In this document: one piece after another, positions 32,104-39,855 of the stretch | How the letters are laid out: each line of letters begins with the position of its first letter | Position numbering within the stretch: position 1 is the stretch's first letter | Source of the DNA: Candidatus Solibacter usitatus | GTDB taxonomy: Bacteria; Acidobacteriota; Terriglobia; Bryobacterales; Bryobacteraceae | Length of the DNA: 39,855 nucleotides | Assembly (NCBI GenBank): GCA_016191645.1 | Contig: JACPVQ010000082.1 | Coordinates: 1 to 39,855, forward strand | Reading direction: 5' to 3' | The notes under the pieces: generated by a model | Database searches by the model: none | What the model was told of the DNA's origin: nothing | What the model saw: only the letters and a program-made list of their open reading frames with translations | Program-made: the position numbers and the translations under genes

Positions 32104-33621
32104 ATGCTTCTTGAACTTCGCGGCATCCAGAAACGGTTCGGCGGTGTTACGGCGCTGAAAGACGGCAACCTTACAGTCGACGCCGGCGAGGTGCATCTTC
32201 TGCTGGGAGAGAACGGCGCGGGCAAGTCGACGCTGATGAAAATCGTCGCGGGGCTGTACCGGCCGGATGGCGGCGAGATGTTGTGGAAGGGTGCGAAGGC
32301 CAGTTTTACCAGCCCCGCGGCCGCTTCGGCGGCGGGCATCGCGATGGTCCATCAGGAGTCGCTGTTGGCTCCGCATCTCACCGTCGCGGAGAACATTTTT
32401 CTGGGCCGCGAAGAACGGCTTCCGCTCGGCTGGGTAAACCGGCGCTGGATCCAGACCGCGGCGAAACTGCTTATCGAAGCGCATCATTTTCCATTACAAG
32501 CCGATTGGCGCGTCGAACGTTTGAGTCCGGCCGGAAAGCAGCTGGTGGAAATCTGCCGGGCGATTCAACATGGATCGAGCCTGCTCATTTTCGATGAGCC
32601 CACCAGTTCGCTCTCGGAAGCGGAAACGAAGGAAGTGTTCCGCATCGTGCGCGCGCTGCGCAATCGAAACATGGGGGTCATCTACATCACCCACCGGCTG
32701 GAGGAGCTGCGCGCCGTTGGAGATCGCGTGACCATTCTTCGCGACGGCGAAACCGTGCACACCAGCGCGCTGAAGGAGATTCCCACGGAGAAGATCATTC
32801 AACATATGGTGGGCCGCCCCATCGGCTCGCTCTATTCGCGACAGCCACAAACTCCGGGCGAGGAGTTGCTGCGCGTGGAAGGCGTTACGCGCAAGCCGCT
32901 GCTCAACAACGTCAGCCTTTCGGTGCGCGCCGGCGAGATTGTAGGGCTTGCGGGACTTGTCGGCGCGGGCCGCACGGAATTGTGCCGGGCCATCTTCGGG
33001 CTGGATGCATTGGATAGCGGCAGCGTTCACCTGGCGGGCAAAGCGGTGCGCGTTTCATCGCCGCGTGAGGCGGTGTCCAACGGACTCGCTCTGATTCCTG
33101 AAGACCGCCAGAAAACGGGGCTCGCCACGGCGCTTCCGATTGGCCACAACCTCACGGCGGCGGATCTGGCCAAGGTAAGCCGCATGGGTTTCTTCCTGGA
33201 TCACGCGGCCGAAAAACAACTCGCCGGCGAATACATTCAACGGCTGCGCATCCGCTGCGATTCCCACCGCCAACTTGCCGGGCGGCTCAGCGGCGGCAAT
33301 CAGCAGAAAGTCGTCATTGCGAAATGGTTGGTACGCGGCGCGCGCGTCTTTCTGTTCGATGAACCGACGCGCGGCATCGACGTGGGAGCGAAGGTCGAGG
33401 TTTATGAAGTGATGGACGAGCTGGCACGCTCCGGCGCGGCGATTCTCATGGTGAGTTCGGAATTGCCGGAATTGTTGCAGGTCGCCGACCGCATCCTGGT
33501 GATGCGGCGCGGCACGCTCACCGGAGAACTGCCCGGACGTACGACGCAGGAAGAAATCATGAGGCTGGCGACGTTGCACGACGGCGGAACCTTGATTGGC
33601 GAGCAGGTGAGAGAACAATGA
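32104..33621 (+). CDS. Sugar ABC transporter ATPase with two nucleotide-binding domains (RbsA-type)
   Basis: The 505-residue product has an N-terminal ATPase domain with Walker A GENGAGKST (residues 35-43), a degenerate signature (LSPAGKQLVEI), and Walker B LLIFDEPTSSLSEAE. The C-terminal domain has the typical altered Walker A GLVGAGRTEL, signature LSGGNQQKVVIAKWL and Walker B VFLFDEPTRGID. This is the layout of ribose, xylose or galactoside importers (CUT2). It overlaps the permease by 4 bp (ATGA). No substrate-binding protein gene is next to it. Confidence 0.93.
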   Translation: MLLELRGIQKRFGGVTALKDGNLTVDAGEVHLLLGENGAGKSTLMKIVAGLYRPDGGEMLWKGAKASFTSPAAASAAGIAMVHQESLLAPHLTVAENIFLGREERLPLGWVNRRWIQTAAKLLIEAHHFPLQADWRVERLSPAGKQLVEICRAIQHGSSLLIFDEPTSSLSEAETKEVFRIVRALRNRNMGVIYITHRLEELRAVGDRVTILRDGETVHTSALKEIPTEKIIQHMVGRPIGSLYSRQPQTPGEELLRVEGVTRKPLLNNVSLSVRAGEIVGLAGLVGAGRTELCRAIFGLDALDSGSVHLAGKAVRVSSPREAVSNGLALIPEDRQKTGLATALPIGHNLTAADLAKVSRMGFFLDHAAEKQLAGEYIQRLRIRCDSHRQLAGRLSGGNQQKVVIAKWLVRGARVFLFDEPTRGIDVGAKVEVYEVMDELARSGAAILMVSSELPELLQVADRILVMRRGTLTGELPGRTTQEEIMRLATLHDGGTLIGEQVREQ

Positions 33622-34547
33622 TTCAAAAACTGCTGCCGTTTCTCACGTTGATCGCGTTGTTTGTGGGCCTGTCCATCGCGTCGCCCGATCATTTTCTGAC
33701 ACAGACCAACCTCTCCAGCGTCGTACGCCAGACGGCGGTGATCAACTTGATGGCCCTCGGCATGACGCTGGTCATCATCAGCGGCGGCATCGATCTGAGC
33801 GTGGGCGCAATCCTCGCCATGGGCGGATTGATGGGCACGAAGATGATGGAGAAAGGTTATCCTATCGGGCTCGGCGTTTTCATCGGCATTCTCACCGGGT
33901 GTTTCTGCGGGTTGGTCAACGGCTTTCTCACCACGCGATTGAAGATCAATCCGTTTATCGTCACGCTGGGAACGCTCGGCATCATTCGTGGAACGACGCT
34001 GATCATCTCCAACGGACTTCCGGTACATGAGATTCCCCAGGCTTTCTCATTTCTCGGCGAAGGCAATTTTCTCGGCGTGCCGTTTGTACTGTGGGTCCTG
34101 GTGTCATGCGCGGTGGCCGTGCACATTGTTCTTGAGCACACACGCTTGGGACGCTACGCGTTTTCCATCGGCAGCAATCCGGATGCGGCGTACTACGCGG
34201 GTATTCCCGTGGCTTTTCACACCACAGCCGTGTACGCCATCTGCGGCGCGCTTACCGGGCTGGGAGGAATGATCGAAGCATCGCGATTGATGACCGGCCA
34301 ACCGACCGCCGGCCAAGGATATGAGTTGCAGGCGATCGCCGCGGTCGTCATTGGCGGAGGCAGCCTGCGCGGCGGCGAAGGCAGCGTCGTCGGCACGCTT
34401 ATTGGCGCGTTCATTATGGGCCTGCTCGCCAACGGCAGCGATCTGTTGGGAATCAGCCCGTATTTGCAACAGGCGATTATCGGCGCCGTGATTATTCTTG
34501 CGGTTTCGGTGGATGAACTGCGCAAGCGAAAGACGTCGCGGACTTGA
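33618..34547 (+). CDS. Sugar ABC transporter permease (RbsC-type, BPD_transp_2)
   Basis: The 309-residue, highly hydrophobic product has about 8-10 membrane helices. The ISGGIDLSVGAILAMGG and EHTRLGRYAFSIGSNPDAAYYAGIPV segments are characteristic of RbsC-like permeases, the latter forming the ATPase-coupling loop. It would form the channel of a CUT2-class monosaccharide importer. It overlaps the ATPase gene by 4 bp. The neighbouring genes give no clue to the sugar, and no periplasmic binding protein follows. Confidence 0.92.
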   Translation: MIQKLLPFLTLIALFVGLSIASPDHFLTQTNLSSVVRQTAVINLMALGMTLVIISGGIDLSVGAILAMGGLMGTKMMEKGYPIGLGVFIGILTGCFCGLVNGFLTTRLKINPFIVTLGTLGIIRGTTLIISNGLPVHEIPQAFSFLGEGNFLGVPFVLWVLVSCAVAVHIVLEHTRLGRYAFSIGSNPDAAYYAGIPVAFHTTAVYAICGALTGLGGMIEASRLMTGQPTAGQGYELQAIAAVVIGGGSLRGGEGSVVGTLIGAFIMGLLANGSDLLGISPYLQQAIIGAVIILAVSVDELRKRKTSRT

Positions 34548-34600
34548 GAACGGGCGGTGCACGCTTGATCGCCAGTTGCGCTACGCGGGAGTACTCTTTT

Positions 34601-35038
34601 TCAGGGTGAGGATATCTTGCCGGAAAATCCTGACGGCGACAATCTCCGAAAGTCCCGCAAATTGAACGTGTAAACCCGGTCGCACCCGGCCTTTTGAGCA
34701 GCGTGTAAGTGAAGGACATCAAACATCACTCCGCCGATCAAACCCTGGTTTATGCAATTGCGAATCACAGCCTTGTAATCCTCCGCCTCAAGTGCGACAA
34801 GAGTGAAATACGGCAGGATGTTGTCCTCAAGAAAACAACCAGCTTCAGAGGGGTGAACTCGCGGGGTAAATGGAGCGCGTGTAAGGACGGAATAATACTC
34901 AGCTATCCCGTGAGTGCTGACGAACCCCTGCAATGCTTTCCCTTTCACGGCCTTCACCAGTTCAAACGCGGGGGGATGGTGTTGGTGCTTTTGGACAGAG
35001 GCAGCGACCAGAACGTTCGTGTCGAAATAAGCCTTCAC
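34601..35038 (-). CDS. PIN-domain toxin (VapC-like)
   Basis: The 145-residue product starts MKAYFDTNVLVAAS with the first catalytic Asp6. Glu47 (HGIAEYYSVL), Asp107 (GVMFDVLHLHAA) and Asp129 (TFNLRDFRRL) complete the acidic site of PIN ribonucleases. It overlaps the upstream antitoxin gene by 4 bp (35035-35038), the standard arrangement of a type II toxin-antitoxin operon. Confidence 0.85.
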   Translation of the reverse strand: MKAYFDTNVLVAASVQKHQHHPPAFELVKAVKGKALQGFVSTHGIAEYYSVLTRAPFTPRVHPSEAGCFLEDNILPYFTLVALEAEDYKAVIRNCINQGLIGGVMFDVLHLHAAQKAGCDRVYTFNLRDFRRLSPSGFSGKISSP

Positions 35039-35307
35039 TGGCCAGTCAACTTGTGGAGACGCTCCTCGCGATCATCGTGGATTGCCTGCACAATATCGAA
35101 TCCAGGTGGCAGCTTTCCCGTATGCACCCAAAGACCCTGCTTCTTAATCATGGAAGGACCCTTTTCCGCGGGTTTCAAAATCACTCCATCCGGGGTTTCC
35201 AGCACTTGCACGTTGCTACCTTCGCGCAGGCCCAGCCGGTCACGTACGGGTTTTGGCAGAATGACCCGCCCGGCTTTGTCCATTTTCAGCGTCATACCAT
35301 TCAACAT
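35035..35307 (-). CDS. AbrB/MazE-type antitoxin
   Basis: The swapped-hairpin AbrB motif LKMDKAGRVILPKPVRDRLGLREGSNVQVLETPDGVILKPA occupies the N-terminal half; the C-terminal part (WVHTGKLPPGFDIVQAIHDDREERLHKL) is the toxin-binding type tail. Such proteins repress their own operon and neutralise the PIN toxin. ATG 35307 is used; ATG 35295 (MTLKMDKAGR) is equally possible, and a longer frame starts at 35352 but adds non-homologous residues. It lies 54 bp after the DUF1501 stop. Confidence 0.83.
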   Translation of the reverse strand: MLNGMTLKMDKAGRVILPKPVRDRLGLREGSNVQVLETPDGVILKPAEKGPSMIKKQGLWVHTGKLPPGFDIVQAIHDDREERLHKLTGQ

Positions 35308-35361
35308 GGCACATGCCGGCAAATATGGCAATGCTTGAGGTCGAGCCCTCATTTCTAAACC

Positions 35362-36768
35362 TCAGGCAATCAACTTTTGCACCACCGTGCCGTGCACGTC
35401 GGTGAGCCGGAAATCGCGGCCTTGTGATTTGTAGGTCAGCTTCGTGTGGTCGATACCCAGCAGATGAAGGATGGTCGCGTGGAGATCGTGCACTTGCACC
35501 GGATCTTCCACAATGTTGTACCCGACATCGTCTGTGCGGCCTACGGTCACGCCCGGCCGGAAACCGCCGCCCGCGGCCCACATGGTGAACGCGCGCGGGT
35601 GATGATCGCGGCCCAGGAATTTCGACCCGCTGCGCGCTTCGTTCATCGGAGTGCGGCCGAATTCGCCGCCCCACACGACGATGGTGGAATCGAGCAGGCC
35701 GCGGCGTTTCAAATCAGTCACCAGGGCGGCGGCCGCGCGATCGGTTTCGCGGCACAGAAAGTTGAGCTTGTTGACGATGTCCTCATCGCTCGAGGCCCCA
35801 TGCGTATCCCACCCGCGGTGATACAACTGGACCATTCTGACACCGCGCTCGACCATTCTGCGCGCCAGCAGGCAATTGTTCGCAAACGAGTTTTTCCCCG
35901 GCTCGGTGCCGTACAGTTCGTGAATCTCCTTCGGCTCACCGGCGATGTCCACCAAGTCCGGAACGCTGGTCTGCATCTTGTAGGCAAGTTCGTAGGCCGA
36001 GATGCGCGAGGCAATTTCCGGATCGGACACTTCCGCCATGTGCGCGCGATTCAGTTCACTTGCCAAGTCCAGGGAACGGCGTCGCGTTTCGCGCGCCATG
36101 CCATCGGGATTGGAAAGAAACAATACCGGATCGCCGAACCGCCGGAACTCCACTCCCTGGTAGGAAGACGGAAGGAATCCGCTGCTCCAGCACGACTTGC
36201 CGCCGTCGGGCGCGTTCTTGCCGGATAGCAGCACCACAAAGCCCGGCAGGTCTTTGTTCTCGCTGCCCAGCCCATAGGTCAACCACGATCCCATCGACGG
36301 CCGCGAAGGCACTTGATGGCCCGTGTTCATGAAGATCTGCGCGGGCGCATGATTGAACTGCGTCGTGTTCATCGACTTGATGATGGCCACATCGTCAATG
36401 ATCGAACCCAGATGCGGGAGCAGGTTCGACAACTCCGCGCCGCTTTTTCCGTGCCGCGAAAACCGGTGCGGCGATCCAAGCAGATTCGGCACGCCTTTGA
36501 TAAACGCGAAGCGCTCGCCTCTGATTAACTCCTCAGGACAAGGTTTGCCGTCATACTCGTTCAGTTTCGGTTTATGGTCGAACATGTCGAGTTGCGAAGG
36601 CGCGCCCGCCATGAAAAGGAAGATCACGTTTTTCGCTTTTGCTTTGTGATGCAATCCCGCTTGAGCGAAGAGACGCTCGTTGGTCAATCCGGCCAAAGCA
36701 AGCTGCCCGATGCCGAATCCCGCCGTTTGCCCGAAGAAGTGCCGCCGCGTGATGGCCTTGAGTTTCAT
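35362..36768 (-). CDS. DUF1501 Tat-exported protein, second copy
   Basis: The 468-residue product has a twin-arginine signal ([23 protein letters not shown]). DUF1501 follows: [22 protein letters not shown], then [44 protein letters not shown], and the C-terminal [25 protein letters not shown]. This belongs to the longer, canonical form of DUF1501, unlike the more divergent copy at 20702-22096. AAGGAG in the end of the upstream PSD1 gene serves as ribosome-binding site; only 4 nt separate the two genes. Confidence 0.92.
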   Translation of the reverse strand: MKLKAITRRHFFGQTAGFGIGQLALAGLTNERLFAQAGLHHKAKAKNVIFLFMAGAPSQLDMFDHKPKLNEYDGKPCPEELIRGERFAFIKGVPNLLGSPHRFSRHGKSGAELSNLLPHLGSIIDDVAIIKSMNTTQFNHAPAQIFMNTGHQVPSRPSMGSWLTYGLGSENKDLPGFVVLLSGKNAPDGGKSCWSSGFLPSSYQGVEFRRFGDPVLFLSNPDGMARETRRRSLDLASELNRAHMAEVSDPEIASRISAYELAYKMQTSVPDLVDIAGEPKEIHELYGTEPGKNSFANNCLLARRMVERGVRMVQLYHRGWDTHGASSDEDIVNKLNFLCRETDRAAAALVTDLKRRGLLDSTIVVWGGEFGRTPMNEARSGSKFLGRDHHPRAFTMWAAGGGFRPGVTVGRTDDVGYNIVEDPVQVHDLHATILHLLGIDHTKLTYKSQGRDFRLTDVHGTVVQKLIA

Positions 36769-36772
36769 GACA

Positions 36773-39700
36773 TCACTCCTTGGTCAGCGCCTCGTCCAGG
36801 TTCAGCAAAACGTTTGCCAGCATAACCCACGATGCCTGCTCCGGAGAACCGCCAATGCGTTCGGCCTCGCTGGTGCGCGAAGTGAAATACGCCTGTTCCT
36901 TCCGCAGCCAGGTCAACATGCCATCCAACTCGGCGGGGGCCGGACGGCGCGACGTAGTCAAACGGAATCCGGTTTCCATTCGCTGCCGTTCCGTGACTCC
37001 GCCTTCGGTGAGAATGCGCTTCGCAAGTGCCCGCGCGGTTTCAAAGAAGGCCGCATCGTTCAAGGTGTTGAGAGCCTGCAACGGCGTATTGGTGCGAATG
37101 CGCTTCACGGTGCAGGATTCGCGGCTGGTGGCATCAAAATTCACCATCGAAGGGTAGAGCGCTGAGCGCCGCACAAACGTGTAGATTCCGCGACGGTACT
37201 TGTCTTCTCCCGTGCTCTCCATCCACTGATCGTCGTTATAGGGAATGTCCCAAACGCCGGGAGGCTGCGGAGGAAAGACGCTCGGCCCGCCGATCTTGCG
37301 CGATAGAAGACCGCTTGCCGCAAGCGACGCATCGCGAATCATCTCGGCTTCCATGCGAAAACGCGGACCGCGCGAAACAAGACGGTTGTTTGGATCGGCC
37401 TGCAACAATTCCGGCGTTACGCGCGATGTCTGCCTGTACGCCGCCGAGGTGACAATCAGCCGGTGCATCGCCTTCATATCCCAATTACGCGCCATGAATT
37501 CCGTTGCCAGCCAATCCAGCAGTTCGGGATTCACGGGGCGTTCGCCTTGCGTTCCGAAATCTTCCGAGGTTTCGACGATTCCTCGTCCGAAGTACTGTTC
37601 CCAAATGCGATTCATGGCCACGCGCGCAGTCAGTGGATTTTCTTTGCTTACCAGCCACCGCGCCAGACCGAGGCGATTCGGCATGGCGTTCTCGGGCAAT
37701 GGATTCAACGCCGCCGGCACATTCGCAAAAACTTTCTCGGCCTTCGCGGCAAACCCGCCGCGCGTTCGAATGAAATCGAAGGGCCGCTCGAAGCTGTTTC
37801 CTTCGCTCATCACCAACGCGGACATCACTCCCAGCCGGTCGAGTTCATTCCGCAACTGCCGCAGCTCCTTGCGGGCTCCGTCCAGTGACGGCGCGATGGA
37901 ACGATAGAATTCCGCCAAGTCGCGCTCGTCCTTGCCGCTGCGAGTGGATGCCATCAACACAGGCCGCAATTTCGCGCGCACTTTGACTACCAGCGAAGGA
38001 TCCGCCGCGCCCGTTGAAGAGAGACGGAATTGGCCCATCGCTTGGCCGGTGAAATCCGAGTTTTGTTCGATGGTGACGCGCAACGACGCCTTCGTGTCGA
38101 GATTCACGGGTGAGGCGAACACGAGCACCAGTTGCCGCGGCAGGCGCGTATCGTCGCGCGAGGCATCGACACTCCACAATTGCCCTTTCTTGCTGTCGCC
38201 GGAACGTCCATCGTCGATGAGGACGCGTTTGAATGCGAGCGGCTCGCTCTTTTCACCGCGCAGCAATTCCACATTGATAGAGCTGATCAGGAAGTTGCCA
38301 TAGATGTCCCGGCCCGGCCCACCGCGCGGCAGGCCTTGGTGCGGCAAGGTCTCGATACGCAATCCCGTGAGCCGTTCCGTCGGCACATCCGCCTGGACGA
38401 TGTAAGTCTCGCGCCGCGGATTGTCGCCGCTAGCCAGAATCGTTCCGCCTTCACCCGCCCCCAGAGTTGCCCCGTGAAGCGCCTTCACCGAAGAAGGCGT
38501 CATCGTGCGCCAATCGCCGAATGCGGAGGCAATCTGCGCTTCCCATGCCTTCTGCGCGGCCTGTAATTCCGGCGTCGATGTCTTGAGCCGCTTATCCAAC
38601 TCCTGGATTTTCGTATTCAATGACTGCCGCGCCTTCTCTTGCTCGGGAGTCGCCAGATCGAGTTGCGCTTCGCGGAATTTCGTGGAAGTATCGCCGTACT
38701 CCTGAACTTCCTTTCGCGTGGGGCTGAAAAAAGCCATCAGAGAATAGAAATCCTTCTGCGTGAACGGATCGTACTTGTGGTTGTGGCATTGCGCGCAACC
38801 AAGCGATGAGCCCAGCCAGACGGTGGCGGTTGTGGCGACGCGATCCACCAGCACTTCGAAGTGAGCCTCTTCCTTATCTACGCCGCCCTCTTCGTTGAAC
38901 ATCGTGTTGCGATGAAACCCCGTGGCGATTTTCTGATCGGTGGTCGCATTCGGCAGCATGTCACCGGCGATCTGTTCCATAGTGAATTGATCGAACGGGA
39001 GATTCCGGTTGAGCGCGTCAATCACCCAATCGCGATATTTCCACATTGTGCGGCGGCGATCCTTCTCGTAACCGTTGGTATCGGCATAGCGCGCCAAATC
39101 GAGCCACGGACGCGCCCAACGCTCGCCATAATGTTTCGACGCCAGCAGGCGGTCGACCAGCCGCTGGTACGCTTCGGGGCTAGTGTCGGCGAGGAATTCG
39201 TCCACCTCCTTCAGCGAAGGCGGAAGGCCGATGAGATCGAGGCTCACGCGGCGAATGAGAGTTTCCTTCGAGGCTTCGGGAGAAAACTTGAGGCCCTGAC
39301 GCTCCAGCCTTGCAAGCAGGAAACGATCGATGGCGTTTCCAGATGAAGAGGCGGGAGGCGCCGGTTTCGTGTAAGCCCAATGAGGGGCGGACGATTTTCG
39401 CAGGCCCGCCGCGCCGCTGTCGATCCATTTACGGAGGACGGCGATTTTCTCCGCAGGCAGCGGCGTCAGACCTAACGGCATGCGAACGGCGCGATCTTCG
39501 GAAGTGATCCGCGCCATCATCGTGACGCCGGACACGCCGCTTTTCTTCAACTCCGCGAGGCTGTCCATGCGGAGCTTCCCGGATGCCACCTTCGCGTTAT
39601 GGCAAGGAACGCAGGAAGCGTTCAGAATATCCCAGGCCTGTTGCTGCCCAAAGACAATCATGGCCGCACAGACGAAGCCCACAGCCAGTCTCGTATACAT
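36773..39700 (-). CDS. PSCyt1-PSCyt2(DUF1549)-PSD1(DUF1553) exported cytochrome-like protein
   Basis: The 975-residue product has a signal peptide ([16 protein letters not shown]), then the planctomycete-type cytochrome domain with haem motif CVPCH (Cys30, Cys33, His34). DUF1549 follows ([21 protein letters not shown], then [20 protein letters not shown]), with a second CAQCH motif at about residues 302-306 ([12 protein letters not shown]). A central jelly-roll-like insert and the C-terminal DUF1553 ([23 protein letters not shown], then [39 protein letters not shown]) complete the family order. The start is ATG 39700, with GATAAT 7 nt upstream, rather than the longer open frame to 39829. It forms an operon with the DUF1501 gene. 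Confidence 0.93.
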   Translation of the reverse strand: MYTRLAVGFVCAAMIVFGQQQAWDILNASCVPCHNAKVASGKLRMDSLAELKKSGVSGVTMMARITSEDRAVRMPLGLTPLPAEKIAVLRKWIDSGAAGLRKSSAPHWAYTKPAPPASSSGNAIDRFLLARLERQGLKFSPEASKETLIRRVSLDLIGLPPSLKEVDEFLADTSPEAYQRLVDRLLASKHYGERWARPWLDLARYADTNGYEKDRRRTMWKYRDWVIDALNRNLPFDQFTMEQIAGDMLPNATTDQKIATGFHRNTMFNEEGGVDKEEAHFEVLVDRVATTATVWLGSSLGCAQCHNHKYDPFTQKDFYSLMAFFSPTRKEVQEYGDTSTKFREAQLDLATPEQEKARQSLNTKIQELDKRLKTSTPELQAAQKAWEAQIASAFGDWRTMTPSSVKALHGATLGAGEGGTILASGDNPRRETYIVQADVPTERLTGLRIETLPHQGLPRGGPGRDIYGNFLISSINVELLRGEKSEPLAFKRVLIDDGRSGDSKKGQLWSVDASRDDTRLPRQLVLVFASPVNLDTKASLRVTIEQNSDFTGQAMGQFRLSSTGAADPSLVVKVRAKLRPVLMASTRSGKDERDLAEFYRSIAPSLDGARKELRQLRNELDRLGVMSALVMSEGNSFERPFDFIRTRGGFAAKAEKVFANVPAALNPLPENAMPNRLGLARWLVSKENPLTARVAMNRIWEQYFGRGIVETSEDFGTQGERPVNPELLDWLATEFMARNWDMKAMHRLIVTSAAYRQTSRVTPELLQADPNNRLVSRGPRFRMEAEMIRDASLAASGLLSRKIGGPSVFPPQPPGVWDIPYNDDQWMESTGEDKYRRGIYTFVRRSALYPSMVNFDATSRESCTVKRIRTNTPLQALNTLNDAAFFETARALAKRILTEGGVTERQRMETGFRLTTSRRPAPAELDGMLTWLRKEQAYFTSRTSEAERIGGSPEQASWVMLANVLLNLDEALTKE

Positions 39701-39707
39701 CGCTACG

Positions 39708-39713
39708 ATTATC
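39708..39713 (-). promoter_or_regulatory. Candidate extended -10 (TGC-GATAAT), leaderless position before PSD1 gene
   Basis: GATAAT preceded by TGC lies exactly 7 nt before ATG 39700. It is the same arrangement as at 132-137 and 4683-4688. A 7-bp hairpin (39725-39742) sits in the -35 region. Confidence 0.5.
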
Positions 39714-39724
39714 GCAGACGTGGC

Positions 39725-39742
39725 GCAGGCACTTTTGCCTGC
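39725..39742. repeat. Perfect 7-bp hairpin near the PSD1 promoter
   Basis: GCAGGCA, loop CTTT, TGCCTGC form a perfect hairpin at 39725-39742. It lies 45 bp before the second hairpin-array copy and may belong to the same repeat cluster. It is 12 bp upstream of the candidate -10 of the PSD1 gene. Confidence 0.5.
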
Positions 39743-39787
39743 CGCGTCGCGACTCTTCGACGCTTGGCGGGTCCAGGTGAGTCTGGA

Positions 39788-39855
39788 TTTGGTGTGGGGC
39801 AGATCTCCAGATCCCGCATGGCCTCGCAAGAGGCCATCGGCTGCTTTGCAGCCGC
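39788..39855. repeat. Second, rearranged copy of the hairpin array, cut by the right window edge
   Basis: The end TGTGGGGCAG followed by ATCTCCAGAT (39793-39812) matches 17892-17911 exactly, with 24 of 25 bases identical when the preceding TTTG and one base are included. Then follow, as reverse complement of 17961-18002, the stems ATGGCCTC/GAGGCCAT (39818-39837, loop GCAA) and CGGCTGC/GCAGCCG (39838-39854, loop TTT). Stems are identical to those of the first copy while both loops differ. One hairpin unit of the first copy is missing. The element continues beyond the window. Confidence 0.8.

Overview
The window looks like a chromosomal segment of an Acidobacteriota bacterium, most like the Bryobacterales/Solibacter group. 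The reasons are a GC-rich coding bias, two DUF1501 plus PSCyt/PSD1 cytochrome pairs, a secreted sulfatase, a neutral-ceramidase-like protein, a DUF1080 protein, a Tat-secreted mannonate-dehydratase-like protein, a long membrane pyrophosphatase and a DUF5658 protein. No rRNA, tRNA, CRISPR array, prophage or transposase gene was seen.

Layout. 1-124: 5' end of a PD-(D/E)XK (Rpn-like) gene leaving the left edge. 437-5952: secreted or periplasmic degradative genes (sulfatase, ceramidase-like, mannonate-dehydratase-like, PQQ-type beta-propeller). About 6000-6730: decayed outer-membrane efflux (TolC/CzcC-like) fragment. 7112-9380: membrane pyrophosphatase broken by an internal deletion. 9384-12460: housekeeping block, queA-hemB on the minus strand and tsaD divergent from it. 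12515-15021: Rpn-family nuclease with a broken 5' end, DUF4197 protein, patatin phospholipase and a small unknown. 15013-16977: thioredoxin-like protein and glcD. 17043-18703: two tandem 6-pyruvoyl/6-carboxy-tetrahydropterin synthase genes and folE, with an array of perfect hairpins before folE. 18734-20612: unknown protein, DUF1080 protein, small membrane protein. 20702-24082: DUF1501 and PSD1-type pair, the latter with an in-frame amber codon. 24264-27067: DinB, lone SBP and PLP decarboxylase. 27050-30893: two-domain glycosyltransferase and an alpha/alpha-barrel-like protein. 31018-32033: DUF5658, a 66-residue Cys-rich protein and an exported coiled-coil protein. 32104-34547: sugar ABC ATPase and permease without a binding protein. 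34601-35307: AbrB/PIN toxin-antitoxin pair. 35362-39700: second DUF1501/PSD1 pair. 39725-39855: hairpin cluster related to the one before folE.

How the genes fit together. FolE makes dihydroneopterin triphosphate and the QueD/PTPS proteins act on it. One PTPS paralog has lost the catalytic Cys. queA, which acts late in queuosine synthesis, lies 6 kb away. The sulfatase, ceramidase, DUF1080 and DUF1501/PSD1 sets suggest breakdown of complex, possibly sulfated, glycans or lipids outside the cytoplasm.

The two most unusual signals are: (1) a modular repeat of consecutive perfect hairpins inside an 11-bp inverted terminal repeat, with a second, rearranged copy at the right edge; and (2) repeated placement of a -10-like hexamer 5-9 nt before the start codon, which implies leaderless mRNAs, in two cases with symmetric -10 elements shared by divergent genes. 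Four genes in 40 kb are disrupted (hppA, the PSD1-type gene, the tolC-like fragment, the Rpn-type gene). That is either real decay or a sign of sequence or assembly error.
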